From the NCBI GenBank assembly GCA_015179025.1, contig WHUX01000009.1:186001-250000 (forward strand): a stretch of 64,000 bases of DNA, read 5' to 3'. The stretch's first letter is position 1, and every line of letters begins with the position of its first letter. This DNA is from Terfezia claveryi (lineage: Eukaryota > Ascomycota > Pezizomycetes > Pezizales > Pezizaceae). Of this stretch, positions 1 to 14,342 are shown piece after piece. A program made the translations under genes and the position numbers. The notes below the pieces were generated by a model. That model was given only the letters and a program-made list of their open reading frames with translations. It had not been told where the DNA came from and did no database searches.

Positions 1-108
1 CCGTATATCTATTATATCCCGGACTTCCAATATGCCCTATGCCAATACGCAAATACTCTTTAAAGGCCCCAGGGAGTGTCAAGCTACCACTCACTCAACC
101 TACAGCTC

Positions 109-1500
<1,392 letters not shown>

Positions 1501-2325
1501 TGTGCTTCCCCTCAAGTGTTGCTGTGTAGTGGAGTATGAAGTCAACTCGTTTCAATGGTGGTTCTTGTCCGGTTATAGAGTGTATAGTAGCGGATCTATA
1601 CAAGTCCAGAATATCATTCAACTCTAGGAATGATACCAAGCCCTCCCCGGCGAAAAGGGGTTCCAGAAATGCGTAATTGTGTGTGGTTTCGTTTCTTTGC
1701 GCAGAGAGCTGAGAAGTTGGGCTTCGGTGTGACGCGTTTCGTTCGCGGTGCTGCACCGATGCCAGATTCAAATTCACGAGATCAATTCAAGCCGAGATGG
1801 ACGGAGCACGAGATGGATGGAGCAAACCTTTGCTGATGCCACTGAATACCCTCCAGATGCTCCTTTATAATCACGGGAGTTAAAATAAGCCCCCACGAAC
1901 GAGAGGACAACTTCACCCGACTTACAGCTCCTGAATATCACCCCCCCTCAACTCGACCCGAATGTTCCCTGCAGCCAGTCCGACATGGGGGGGTTTTCTG
2001 AGACTCCATTGGGGCAAAAGGTGCAAATTTGGGCGTTCAAAGACCTATCTCATGGTTGTGAACCAGCGGAGCGATTATCAGCACCACGTGCTGCAGATCT
2101 TATTTTCTGTGGCTTCGACTCCACAGACAGACGAATTGATGGCGGAGTGAATCTATAGAGAGGGCGACGATTGCCGCAATTCTTGGAGTTTGGCCCGTCA
2201 GCTGGACTGCTGGTAGCCGCACCAGCGACTGTCGGCTGCGCGAACAACCTCCTAGACCTACATGATGGCCTGTCTGCTGATACTTATGAATTACGCCTTC
2301 TACTAATTGTATATATCATTATCGT
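1501..2325. other. Intergenic, no gene seen
   Basis: This is the 5' flank of the epimerase gene and the 3' flank of the dehydrogenase gene. Short open frames occur on both strands, but none has recognisable domain content or plausible splice continuity. Confidence 0.5.
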
Positions 2326-3619
2326 TCAGTTCTTCTCCTCCCCCCCCAACCACCTATACACCACCGAGAAATCCCTCCCCTTACACTCGCTCCCCTCCTC
2401 CTCTGTCCGCTGGTACACCTCCTTCGTCTTCTCACCAAACGGCAACCTGGCCCCCACCTCCTCCGCCGCCTGCATTGCCAGCCTCAAATCCTTCCTCATC
2501 AACCCAATCCCAAACCCACCCCTAAAGTCCCCCTTAGCCTTATCCAGCGGATTATTCACCTCACTTGCCCAGCATCTCCCCGAGCTCATATTCACCACCT
2601 CCTTCAGCACGCTTGCATCCAGCCCTAATCTTGTGCCTAGGTTCATGGCTTCACATACAGCAATGTTGCTTATAGCGAGAAGGTAGTTGTTTGCCAGTTT
2701 TGCGGCAAGACCGGAGCCGGGTGGGCCGCAAGGGAGAATACGACTTCCCATAAGGGAGAGAAGCTCGGTGACTTGGGGAAGGACAGAGGGAGGAGCGCCA
2801 AGCATGAAGGTTAGGGTACCAGCTGTAGCACCGACTACACCACCCGAGACTGGGGCGTCAATGAATATACCAAGGGATGGGGGGATTTGCTTCGAAATTT
2901 GGAGAGAGGTGGTGATGTCTATGGTAGAGGAGTCGATGAAAAGTTTTGGCGATGTGGAAGAAGCAGTGGGTTTGTGCGAGGAAACAAGTGTACTATAAAC
3001 ACCACGGACGTGCTGGGGCTCTGGCAACATTGTGATAATGTTGTCCTGTTTGTGAGAAAGAGAGAGAGAAACTGTCAGCGAGTGCTACTTATCACTACTT
3101 ATCACAATTCCTAGTTGTTCTCAAATATGCAAACAAAAAAATGATTCTTTCAGTAGGTCTCCAAGTTTTATAATCACCCCTCAAGGACAAAAGCCCCAGG
3201 TATTAGAGTATTTGCGTGAGTTCATCATAGAATCTTCAACATCCATCCATAGTGTTTGCTTTCTCTCCCATAATCGGCGGCCAGAAAAAAGACCTTCGAG
3301 CAAAAGATGGAAAGTGTACACTCACAGCTTTATCCACAATCTCCTCCAACGCCTTTGCTCCCACCACTTTACTCCCTCTTCCCCCCTCCTTCTCCTCCGT
3401 AGCAAACCGATCGACAACTTCCTTCCGTACATCATATACAATGATGGTATCTGATGGCGGGAGTTTCCGCTGGAGGTTCTGTGCCATGGGGTACCCCATC
3501 TGCCCGAGGCCAACGAAGGCATGAATTTTATTGTGGGTGGAGAACAGTCTATGACGGGGGACGAGTTGAGAAGTAGTGTGTGGTATGCCTCTGGGGAGGA
3601 GCGCGCGGAGAAGGGACAT
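2326..3619 (-). CDS. 3-hydroxyisobutyrate dehydrogenase, mitochondrial
   Basis: The enzyme oxidises 3-hydroxyisobutyrate to methylmalonate semialdehyde with NAD+ in valine catabolism in the mitochondrial matrix. Two exons (3619-3326 and 3045-2326) give about 337 residues. The N-terminus (MSLLRALLPRG, then Arg/His-rich and lacking acids) looks like a mitochondrial presequence. The nucleotide-binding motif is FVGLGQMGYPMAQNL. The splice restores the family segment DKADNIITMLP. The substrate motif DAPVSGGVVGATAGTL and the catalytic-lysine segment GSGLAAKLANNYLL follow, and the C-terminal half is the all-helical 6-phosphogluconate-dehydrogenase-like domain. The 280-bp intron is long for this locus. 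An in-frame ATG 33 bases upstream exists, but the chosen start gives the better targeting peptide. Confidence 0.93.
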
Positions 3620-4195
3620 TGTGATGTGTGAAGCTTCTGCCCAGGATATCACAGAGTATATGACGTGCGGTATCAGCAGGGTATAGGAAGGATGGAAGAA
3701 GATGATCCCAAAGAGAAGACTTCCCGGTATGAAATGGAGTGTGTATTGTAAAGAGATGATTTGACCGCATCAGTCACCACCACACAACAGCCTGGTCAAC
3801 CGAGCTCTCAGCGGGCGCATTGCATCGGCATTTACCAAGACGGTGTAGTGCCTGGGGTAAGAGTCTGGGGGCTTGGGGTGATGCTCAGCTCCGGGGAGGA
3901 GCAATTGAATTGCAATGAAGTATGAAGGTGGCTGCGGTGGCAGTACCATGGTTGATACATAATTATTTTGTAGAGTCATGTAGGTATCAGTCCCACAATG
4001 CACTGCAGTTGCGGGGTTGCGGTAAGTACTGAACTGTTACCTACTTAGTCTGGCTTGCACTAGCCCCTCGGTAGCCAGACTATGCTGTGGCTTTAAGCAA
4101 CAAAACTCGAGCACCGCCACAAAGACCGAACATCGGGGCTTGGACCAATAAAACCCTAAGTAACTCACCTCACGTTAAAATACCGGCAACGACCT
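3620..4195. other. Intergenic with a short TAGTCTGGC hairpin
   Basis: Divergent region between the dehydrogenase and SEN34. It contains a 9-bp perfect inverted repeat, TAGTCTGGC at 4046-4054 and GCCAGACTA at 4074-4082, with an AGCCCCTCGG segment in the loop. This resembles copies elsewhere in the window. No coding sequence is supported. Confidence 0.5.
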
Positions 4196-4199
4196 CAAC

Positions 4200-4724
4200 G
4201 TTCAACCTCACGCATCATCACAGACACAAGGTAAGACTATGATATTCTTGCGATTCCCTGAGATGATTATGCAAACCAAATAATCTGTCAATCTTCTGAA
4301 GAAGGGGGGCCCCCTCGTTGATGACTCGATTTGTGTCCGTATAAAAAATATGAGCTTTCACCACTGCTACCCTTCATACTCTACCCTCCTCACTTACCAA
4401 CCACTACTAATATTCAAACATCACAAGTCAGGTCCATCTCCTCACCGCCAATACCTTGGTGTTGAACATACACCATCACAGACAGACACAAAGTAAGTCT
4501 ATTACATTCCCTGTATTCCTGCTATTTCAATTGCCATGAGATGATTATACAAACCAAATAATCTGTCAATCTTCTGAAGAGTGGAGACCCCCTCGTTGAT
4601 GACTCAATTTGAACCGTCTTGTTATGATCCTTCACCTCTTCTACTCCTTCATGCTCCGCCCTCCTCCCTCACCGACCTCTACTAAAATCCAAAAACCACA
4701 AGGCCTAGGTCCATCTCCTCCATC
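4200..4724 (+). repeat. Tandem duplication in the SEN34 leader, period about 278 bp
   Basis: Two diverged copies (about 4200-4445 and 4470-4724) share a near-identical block of roughly 70 bases at 4260-4331 and 4538-4609. Weaker similarity extends on both sides, including an ACAGACACAA(G/A)GTAAG donor-like string and a GGTCCATCTCCTC string. Each copy therefore carries a possible 5' UTR splice donor. The second copy lies directly upstream of the SEN34 start codon. Confidence 0.8.
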
Positions 4725-4733
4725 TCCCCCATC

Positions 4734-5823
4734 ATGACGAATGACACCCCCCCCGGCGGCACCATCGCCGAGCCCTTCCCCATCTTCCTCGTCGCAAACC
4801 GCTACATGCTCTATGACGTCAACGGTATCCCCCTCCTCTCTCCTCCCTCCCACCCCCAAATTAGACAGGCCAAAGTCCTAACTAATATCCCAGCCCCATG
4901 ACCTAGTCGTCTCCTATATCCGTCGAGTCTACCACATGTGCGGCTGCCTTATCGGCACCCTCCCCCAAGTCCCACAGCAAAACGTCTTCCTAGGGCTGCC
5001 ATTAGAGTTAATGGTTGAAGAGGCTGCATTGCTCGTTGAGAAAGGCGTGGCGTATATTGTTGATGATGTAGCTGCGCATAAAACTGGCAGAGAGGCCATG
5101 CTGGAGCAGGACCGATTGAGGTATCTGGCTCAGAGAGGCGAGGAACTTAAAGCGCTAGCAGAGGAGAATCAGAGAGAGGCATTTGCGAGGAAGGTCACGG
5201 CGCTGGAGAAGAAGGGGCGGATGAACCTTATTGTTGGCACGCTTGGTTCCCCCCGCGGGAAGGAGAAGGAGAATGAGGCCACTCCTACACCTCCTGCCTC
5301 AGAGGAATCCAACACAGCAGGTGCCGGACCCGAGATTCTTCCAGTAGAACCCGAAAAGGCCGAGGACACCCTTTTTTCCCAACCCCAACCCTCCACAGAA
5401 AACGCCCCATCTCAAGACGTAACCTTCCACTCCACTCCCACCACCTCTCACTCCACCTACCACTTTCCTACGACCACCCCCACAACCCCCGCCCACCTTA
5501 TCCCACAGCCCTCCCCAACTCGCTTCCCCATTTACCGCCACCTCCACTCCAAAGGCTACTTCCTCTCCCCCGGCCTCCGCTTCGGCGCGCAATACATGGC
5601 TTATCCCGGTGACCCCCTTCGCTTCCATAGCCATTTCGTCGTGAACGGGCTTGGTTGGGACGAGGAGATTAGTGTGATGGATATTGTTGGTGGGGGGAGG
5701 TTGGGCACGGGGGTGAAGAAGGCGTGGATGGTTGGGGGGAGGGATCCGAGTTTGGAAGTGGGAGAAAATGGGGGGGAGGAGGATGGGGTCAGGGTGTTTT
5801 CGGTGGAGTGGGGTGGGTTTTAG
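4734..5823 (+). CDS. SEN34: tRNA-splicing endonuclease subunit Sen34
   Basis: Sen34 is the catalytic subunit that cuts the 3' splice site of intron-containing pre-tRNAs. Two exons (4734-4824 and 4907-5823) give 335 residues. The intron ends at an acceptor inside ACCTAG; the nearer CCCAG acceptor would produce an immediate stop, which fixes the choice. The N-terminal domain shows FLVANRYMLYDV, then GTLPQVPQQNVFLGLPLELM, followed by a coiled, charged linker and a Pro/Thr-rich stretch around residues 130-200. The nuclease core at the C-terminus is FGAQYMAYPGDPLRFHSHF then GGGRLGTGVKKAW, which supplies the Tyr, His and Lys triad. A long glycine/acid insertion precedes the end. An intron-bearing tRNA-Leu, its natural class of substrate, lies in the same window. 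Confidence 0.95.
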
Positions 5824-7188
5824 AGTACACGGTCAAGTGCTTATTGGGAAATCTTCAATGGTAATGAATGGATTAGGCTTTTTATGGTTGGGGGTTGGCG
5901 TTTTGGGATTGGCTTAATTGGTGAATTATACTTGAAATTGGGAATTGCTGTTCCGTACCAAAGGATTTACAGTGATAAACCGCCTGCCACAACTAGAAAA
6001 ATGTGTAGTCCAGCGTCCTGAATACCCTATAGATGGTTGTTACTTAATTTTCACTGGATCAACGGAAGAAGCTCCGGGATCGTGTATTATTCTTTAGGCA
6101 CCCGGGGTTTACATTAGCATTGCTACATAAAACCCCCAAGCGCTGTACCGGTATTTGCCTTTTTTCCCTTTTGGCGGCTACTAAAGTGATATAGCGTTTG
6201 GGGACTGCAATTGCTTGATTTTCAAAAACGGTTAGCCATAATAGCTACATTTATTGTGGGGTTTGTTTTGCTGTATTTCAGGGGTGGTGAGGTCTTTTTA
6301 TACCCATAGGGCGTCGCAAAAAAATGGAGATGAGCCTTGGGATAAAGGTTCCCGTTCAGCTCCTGTGAATTATGGAGACTACCCTGACAATCTACTGGTG
6401 CGGTTCTAAAATGGGTGCACCTCGTTATTTTTCCTCAGAGCTCAAATCCGAATCCACAGGCACCAACGACAGAGGAAAAACTCCAACGTTTTCACTGGGA
6501 AGGGTGGGAATATCTATAGTACTTTGGTCCGAACAGTGAATGAGAACCATTCGCTTCCAGGGGAATCAGTAAAAGGGGACATGGACGACCAACAGTCAGT
6601 CATTAAGCGTGGGGAACAACATGAAAATTGCAACTGCTTATAACACGGGACACGTGAAGGATGGACTTTCCCAAACGGGTAAATCATGACCTTAATATCT
6701 AGAGTCCCTTCGTTCGAACCCTTATATAATACAAAGGAAGGACTTAAGAAACTTACTTATAAAGAGGATTGCTTACTTTCTTATACAAATTCTAGCGGGG
6801 TTGCTTATATTGCGAGGTCTTTTACACTTAGGTTGCTGATATCGAGGTTCCATTATTGGATTTTCGGTCATACGTGACTGACAACAGAAATCTGTTGGAG
6901 AAGAAAATGGTTCGTTGACACCTTATAATACTTATGTTCTAGGATCCCATGAGTTACCAATCCCTGCTTCATAAATCATGGTGCAGGATGTCAACGGGGA
7001 AGGCATCTTACTGTGTATTCTCGTGTCATCAGGCAGCTTCTATCGTGCAATATATCTTGTATGAAGGGTGGAGGTGCCGCAATTAGGGGTTCGACCTATA
7101 TCCTAATATCGAGCATTCTTATTTCAGGGCATTTTATATTGGGGATTCTTATATCCAGAGTCTATTGTCAGGAAAATTAATATTGACT

Positions 7189-7334
7189 ACAAGAATTTAT
7201 ATCTCATGACCTTACATATTGTCCCTTTTAGTTAATTACAATGCTTAATTCTCTCATTTAACAAGAATTTATATCTCATGACCTTACATATTGTCCCTTT
7301 TAGTTAATTACAATGCTTAATTCTCTCATTTAAC
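7189..7334. repeat. Perfect 72-bp tandem duplication
   Basis: The 72-base unit at 7189-7260 is repeated without a visible difference at 7261-7332, with two extra matching bases. Perfect identity in otherwise decayed AT-rich DNA suggests a recent duplication, or an assembly artefact. Confidence 0.9.
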
Positions 7335-7875
7335 ATTGATACTAGCTATATAACACTACCATCTTAACATGACTGGTGAGGAATATACATGGTTGCTCGT
7401 AGGCGACATATGCTACCCGTGAGCAGCCCAGACCACATACAGTACATAACAATCCATAAGCACAAATCTTGGTGAAAACCTTCGAAAATACAGCTAAAAA
7501 TAGTCTATTTTAGATTCATTACTTATCCTCCAAATTTGCGATTTTTGGTATAGAGAAGAGTATTTAAGCTTCATATGGAGTCCCTAAATCCAACCTTACA
7601 GGCAAGGGGTAAATCGCCCTCCGCAACTGGGGAAGCGTAATAATTCCCTCTCGGTAGTTGTTACTTATTTTCACTACATGGTCCGGAATACGGCAGGAAT
7701 AATCTCCAGGGATTGCGTACTACCGTCCAGGTCCAATGCACGAGTGCTGTGACTATTGTATTCTCTAAATCTAACTTAGCCAGAAGATGACCTTATATGG
7801 TCATGCCAAGCCTCGAGGTATCTAGCTAAGCTCGTCATATCTACCTATCTAAGTAATGCTGCAGCCATGTGGTAA

Positions 7876-7899
7876 TTAGTCTCGATCAGACCCTCGTAG
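7876..7899 (+). repeat. 24-bp dispersed repeat, copy 1
   Basis: This string, ending in CAGACCCTCGTAG, is found again exactly at 45063-45086. It resembles the end of the TAGTCTGGTTGCAC...CCCCTCGTAG motif at 62018-62043. Confidence 0.7.
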
Positions 7900-10800
7900 T
7901 TATCGTAGAGGCTATGTGGTAATCTGTACCACAAGTGCTGTGCGGATAAGGATTTCCTAGGAAACACTATCACTGAGAAAGAATACCCCTTACTTATTTT
8001 TTTGTCTGGGGATGCAATACTCCAGTAGATGCTGTCAGTAGCCTTATTGGTGACTTTGGTCTTGTATTTAAGATCATTGATCAAGTACCGGTACTCTTTG
8101 CCAGTAAATACATTTACGGTATTGCTTACCCTGACCTGACCGGAGTTTCATATCAGCGATAGCTGCATTAAAAAGGAGTGGCGACGTAAGTACATAACTA
8201 ATGTGTTTACTTGCTTTTGATTATAAATATGAATACACGTTTCCCGCGACCGAAATTAATAAATTTGGTCTTCCCTTAGTCCCCAAGTTCAATATATACA
8301 GTCCATAGGCAAAATTGTATTCATGTATATGTGGCCAACGTCGACCAGTACCAAATAAAACCTAACCCGTCCGACTTTGCAACTTGCAATGAATTCAGCT
8401 AATTAAATTTATGTGTACAGAATATGGGACCAGAGGAGGTTTTAATTCCTTTTCTTTTTCCTTTGTCATGTACATACAGTATATATCACGTTTTATTTTC
8501 AATCCTTTTCATTATTTCCGTACTATACACTCTGAAGCCGTCGTGTTAAGGCTCCTTGGTCAATATCTAGTATGATTACTTACGATACACTTAATAACCT
8601 AACGGCGACATGTGTCACAATGATGGCCTACTTCTAGACATAGCAAATTGAAACATTTTTTTCACATGAATTCGAATTATACATGTATAGGTTATTTTGG
8701 CTGCGGTTATTAAACGAAAACCTCGAACTAACTTGCCAAGACTATGGGACTACCAAATACAGTAACCTCAGAACCAACTAACCGGACTAAGACTAACATA
8801 TAAATAATTCTAGTCACCCTCGTAAATAATTCAATAATAGACTAGAAATAAGGAACAAACTTTTCAGCGATGGACACTGTAGCCTGCCGGATATAGTGTG
8901 CCATATTAGGAGAAGAGCCCAGTAGCGGGATATGCAGTGGCAGGGAAAGAGATAATTGCTAGCGCTTGCAGTTCCGATGCTCAGCATCGAAACATAACCC
9001 AACCCACCGTATCACTCTCCCTTGCACTTCCGAGCCGGTGGACAGGTAATATTGGGAGCCATAATTATCATCAGGATATGTAAACTCATTTGGGCTGGAT
9101 CGTGGTATATGTGATAGAAGAGGTGTGCTTCAGTTTCAATTTTTTATAACCGTTTCTGAAGACACCTCGTGAGAACATAAGAACAACTAGTACTAATTCC
9201 TATGTAAAGTACTTGGACTAGGTCAGCCCCTTCTGTGGCTAGATACTCAACCCCATCTATTTGCCATAGCCCAACTGTAATATCTTGTAAAACCACACAC
9301 ACAAAGCTTTATATCTTCAGTCTCATCAAGAGATATACAGTAGAATTACCCACCTATTGAGACTTAAGCATACTGTCTTATATAACTAATGCAAGCAGAA
9401 TTCAGTGTCTTCAGCTCTGAATTTCTTTTACAGTTTTCCTTTCAAATAGGTACTTGCAGATGTCTCAAAATCGGCAAGGACTTTTATTTCCCGGTCCCAC
9501 AAAGCATCTTGATATCTAATATCTCACAAAGCATCCTAATATGTAAGTACCTAGTACTTATCTGTCCACTACCTTTGGCATCAGCTCTAGCCAGCTCCAA
9601 CCGCCCTGTGATATTTGGATATAGGGCTAAATATGGATATCGATCTAGTAGTATTTCTCATTTCTCTTTTTCCTACTTAAGAGCCAACGTGCCCCCGATC
9701 ATCGCTCGAAATCCTGTACGCTTCACATCCTATTCTGTTCCTGCTCTATGGGTCGGTTGTAGGGATCTATGCACCACCGTAAACTGACATATTATTGTCT
9801 GCCTTTGCCATCCATGTATCATCTGATCTTTCGGTTCTAGCATGCAATGCAATGCATACGGGATTGCGCAATCGTATACCCTTCACGATCTAAGATATAA
9901 ATCAGTAAGATACTGATACAATAGGAACGGCGAAATAACAACCATCATCAATACCCACATCTTTCTGTTACTCATTGTTTGCCTCTAATCCTATTGCTTC
10001 TCTGAGCACGTAGTTGATTATTTCCTTTACTCTACCAAGGACCTCAACGGAAAAAAAGCAAGTCAATGAAAATAGGCATAAGTAGGAAGCAAGATACAAA
10101 GAGATGCTAGATCAGAATTCGGGAAATATATAAAGAGTTCTGTCGTAGTGAAGATTATAGAAGCAGCGGGTTTAGCGGGTTGTCGAACAGTGCATTGTAT
10201 GGAACTCATTCGGCTGGAGTCACAACACGTGCATCAGACTACCGCTTCATATGCTGATGGAGTAGTAGCTTCATTGGGCTTGTCGTCTGATCTGAGGTTA
10301 ACTAAGCTCTTTAGGTCCTTCACATGTTTGTTCTCCTACCCCAATCATCACAGCTGGGCTAAGCCTTCTTGTAGAATATTTAAACCCCTATTTGAATCGC
10401 TGACCTGCCCCTCTTACAGAACGAAGGTCATGACAAAGAACCGTTTTAATATCTCCCCAAAAGTTGATTCATGGGCAATGCTCGGAAAAATGCTAACATT
10501 ACCTCCTTCATCTTCAAGCGAAACGGGAAGCTCATCAGGCCTCTATCAATCTTTAACAGCTCTCTGACATATAGTCCCCAATCTGCGTCGGTGGCGAGGT
10601 ATTGTAGATTATTTCGAACAGGATCCGTCCCTCTTGCAACAGCTTCATCAAATATCTGTCTGCCAGGTGGCTTTGCTGCTTGTCATTGCTACAACTTGAA
10701 TTATTGCTTCCTATCGGCTTACATGTGTCGGTCACGTGGCTCAGTGGGCAGCAGAGTCGAGTAACAAGCAGGAGTGTAAAAAACGAAAATATGTAGACAG

Positions 10801-11366
10801 AGAAGGTATTGACAAGTATCCCTCCCTGCACGATGGGGCTCTTTCCTAGTTCATCTCGGGAGTTATCGTTCGAAAACATAAATGCTAACTTACAGGTACC
10901 TACTGGCTCCTATATTGTACAAATCGCTAAAATCTCCCCCATCTGCATATACCTCAGAACAGCCGTAGAACATAGGTAAAGGTATCAGGGTAACTTGTTT
11001 GCAGTATATTGAAGCAACATTGCAGTACAGTACTGAGACTCAATTTAGGATTGCCATGAATACCCTCTACGTTAGTAACCACTCCACATCAATAAATGAA
11101 ATCTTGATAACATTCTCAACTTCCAAATTTTCGGCCTTTTATTTTATGCGCTCCCAACACAACAGGCATTTTATTTCATGCGCTCCCCAACAAAACACCA
11201 TTTATATTTCCCACAAAAAGGATACCAGGCACGAAAAAAATTCAAACAATTCCCCGCCAACTAATTGGTATATGACTTCTTATGACGGAGGAACACATCA
11301 TCCATCATATGCCTACCATCAAGCTTCCTCCCATTGACGATGCAGCCAACCTCATTTTTTGCACGC

Positions 11367-13917
11367 TTAATAGGATCGCCCAAAGAGGGTGTAGAACTGT
11401 CACAGTATCATGTGAATTAGTATAGGTGGTTTTAGATCATATTATACGTGAGTGCCTCCGCACAACATACCTTCGCATCCTTACCACACTGTGGGCACTT
11501 CGTTACCCCAGGGACAATAGCCTCATCACCCTCCGGCTGCTCAAAGGGGATACATAACGACTTGGCGCCCATAGATGGGGCCTTAGAGTCTTCAGGTTCA
11601 TCTGATTCCTCTTTGCGAGCAGATCGCTCTTTGATGTCGTCCTCACATTCTTCGGCGTCGCACCACGGCATGAGAATCACGTTCTTCGCGTTCAAAGCAG
11701 GGACAAAGTCCTCCCACTTATACACCTTTTTGATATGCGAGTCAAACGACGCCTTGGCCCTAGTATAAAGATCTATCTGGATAGTATCCAGAAGAGCCTG
11801 AATATCCTTCGTGAGATTCGCCTGAGCAACGGGTGCCTTCTCCCCTGTATCTCTCCTGACAGTCAGGACTTGCTGCTTTTTCGCGTCCTGTGGTCCATAT
11901 TCTATCCGGAGAGGAACACCCTTAAGTTCCCAATCATTGAACTTCCATCCTGGAGAGTACGAGTCTCGAGTATCAGCCTTAACACGGATACCAGCTGCTC
12001 TCAATTCCTTCTCAATCCTAGAAATATCGTCATAAAGTGAGTCTCTGGCCTCTTTGGTAGTCTTGACTGTAAGACCACAAGGGACGATAACGACTTGGTA
12101 GTTTGCTACGCGGGGGGGAGGACAAGACCCTTGTTGTCACCATGGATCATAACCATGACACCAATGACACGGGTGGAGAGACCCCACGAGTTCTGCCAGA
12201 TGTAAATTTTCTCTCTGATATCACCCTCCCTTGCATTTGGGTCTTCCACAGTGATATCGAACATTTTTGAAAAGTTCTGTCCAAGACAGTGGGAGGTGGC
12301 ACCTTGGATACCACGACCGGTTGTTGGGATGTACCCCTCGCAGGTGGTTGTGAAGAGACCTCCGGCGAACTTCTCCTTGTTAGTCTTGCGTCCCTTGATG
12401 GTTGGGACGGCCAATAGCTCGGAGTAAATTCCCGAGTAGTGCTCTAGGATCTGAAGAACCTCCTCTTCAGCCTCTGGCCTGGTCAAGTGGGCCGTGTGGC
12501 CTTCCTGCCACAAAAACTCTCGAGTTCGCAAGAATGGTTGAGGGTGCTTGAATTCCCACCGGACGACAGAGTTCCACTGGTTTAGCTTGAGAGGAAGATC
12601 CCTGTGGCTGCGGATCCATTTGGCGTAGTATGGGTACATGACGGTCTCTGAGGTTGGACGGATGGCGATTGGCTCCTCAAGCTCGGTCTTGCCACTATTG
12701 ATATTTAGGAAAGAGGGATGTTTTAGACTTGGAGGTGATGACCTACGCTCTTGTCACCCATGCAACTTCTGGCGCAAAGCCTTCAATGTGGTCCTTTTCT
12801 CGCTCGAGAACCCTTTGAGAAACGAACATAGGGAAATAGCAGTTCTCAACTCCCATTTCTTTGATCTTACCGTCAAACCACTCTATGATTAAAGGTCAGG
12901 ACAAATATCATTTCACTTAATATCGGCATGACATACTTTGGATTTGCTCCCAGATGCCATAGGACCACGGCTAGATAGCAAGAAAAGTGTCAGTACTTAA
13001 TTCGCCTGCTCAATGTCGCAGCACTTGATGAGCATTACCTTCAAAATATAACAACCGGAGACATCATAGTAGTCCAACATATCACCCTTGGTCAAGACTT
13101 GCTGGTACCAGCTAGGGAAGTCAACCTCCTTCTTGACACCAATACCAATCAAGGCCGCATCGGCAATAGCAGCATCCTCCTTGACTGGCTTAGCGGCGCC
13201 TTTCTTAGCCTCTGCCTTTGCAACAACTTGACTACACAATTATTAGTCTTAATATCAGTTTGATATTAGGGTAGAGGCTTATTACATGTTAGTCAAAGTG
13301 AATTCCACTGGTATGATGGTAGCTCCAGTTCTCTCAAGATAGGTCTTCAATTGGTCGCTGGTGATGAAAGTCGTGATAGTTGTATCTGATGGGTGTACGG
13401 CAAGCTTCTTTGGGGTATCAAGCAATCGTTGGTCGATAACCACGTCCACCTTGGAAACAGTCTCGGGGGTGACGGAGAATAGGGAAACTACAAATTGTCA
13501 ATTTTCATTTCCTCTATTTCAAAGGCTCCCTAGAAATTGCATACCGTTTTCTGGAATCTCGTTCAATGTATCCTTGATAGAAGCAGCATCTGCTATACGT
13601 GCATCCTTAGCCTTGACAACTTTGGCAATGACATTCCCTGCGGTTTGGGTGTCCACATCTGCAATCAAGACAACTAGTTTCCCAGACTCAGGCTTCGCAC
13701 CCTCTTTATATAATTGTCAGCGCACTATTAACCCAAGAAGGTGGAGAAAATCCCTACTGGGCTTGAACACCAAAGTTTTTGTGACGATATACTCGGCAGG
13801 GAGCTCGGGGGACACAGTCTCTAGTTGCTCCTTCCACTCCGTAGTATTTTTCGCAGGCCCGTGGCTCACGAAGGGAGCACCACCGGGGATCAATTTCTCA
13901 ACCTGTGTGCTTGCCAT
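11367..13917 (-). CDS. Cytoplasmic prolyl-tRNA synthetase, with one-base frame break
   Basis: The enzyme charges tRNA-Pro in the cytosol. Eight exons are supported: 13917-13758, 13703-13545, 13487-13286, 13231-13039, 12970-12937, 12882-12747, 12694-11471 and 11396-11367. The N-terminal ~200 residues resemble the YbaK/ProX-type editing-related domain of fungal ProRS. Class II catalytic motifs follow: [34 protein letters not shown] and WQEGHTAH, and [13 protein letters not shown]. The C-terminal extension has a CPQCGK zinc-like pair and ends YTLFGRSY, supplied by a 30-base last exon. The reading frame breaks at a C7 run (plus-strand G7, 12112-12118) directly after GLVLPP. One more C makes all exons close at 712 residues, so the gene is probably intact and the break a consensus error; a real frameshift is not excluded. 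It is divergent from CCT1. Confidence 0.93.
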
Positions 13918-14342
13918 CTTTTGTAGTCGTAATCGGCACTAGTATTGAGTGTAGTCTGAGCTGTTGTAAATTGTCGTTGATGCGAGTGTTTCTAAGGGCC
14001 CTAGAGAGGGATGGTGGGGTTGGGCGGGGGAATGCGTGCGACAACTGAGTCAAGCAATAAGAAAATTAAGCTTACTTAGAACACAAGAGACCGGTAAACA
14101 TGTGGATCAGATGAATTATTATATATTATGCTTGTTCGATAAATCTGACCCTTAAGCAAATCCAAGAGTGGGTATGACACCTCACCTATTGTTACTGCAT
14201 CGTATGCAGTTTACGTGGGAAACTTATGCGTCGGGGCTCTGTCAGCCATGCCCTTGGCGGGGCCGGATTATGATAATTTTGAGAGCGGAGACTAAACACC
14301 AGCACATCTCGAATCTTGACACTCGTATTCACTGCATTCCAC
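13918..14342. promoter_or_regulatory. Shared 5' region of ProRS and CCT1
   Basis: 425 bp between two divergent housekeeping start codons, so promoters for both are expected here. No individual factor site is claimed, and no other gene is seen. Confidence 0.5.

Larger units (their letters stand above)
5824..11366. other. AT-rich gene-poor region
   Basis: About 5.5 kb with visibly low GC, many stops in every frame and only scattered short open frames. The largest, 9389-9787 on the plus strand, has no recognisable motif and AT-driven composition. The stretch also holds the 72-bp tandem duplication and one copy of a dispersed 24-bp string at 7876-7899. It looks like decayed repeat DNA, but no transposon domain could be read. 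Confidence 0.6.

Noticed and set aside
9389..10567. Plus-strand open frames of 132 and 139 codons in the AT-rich region
   Set aside because: No recognisable motif, no supporting splice sites, and composition like the surrounding decayed DNA.
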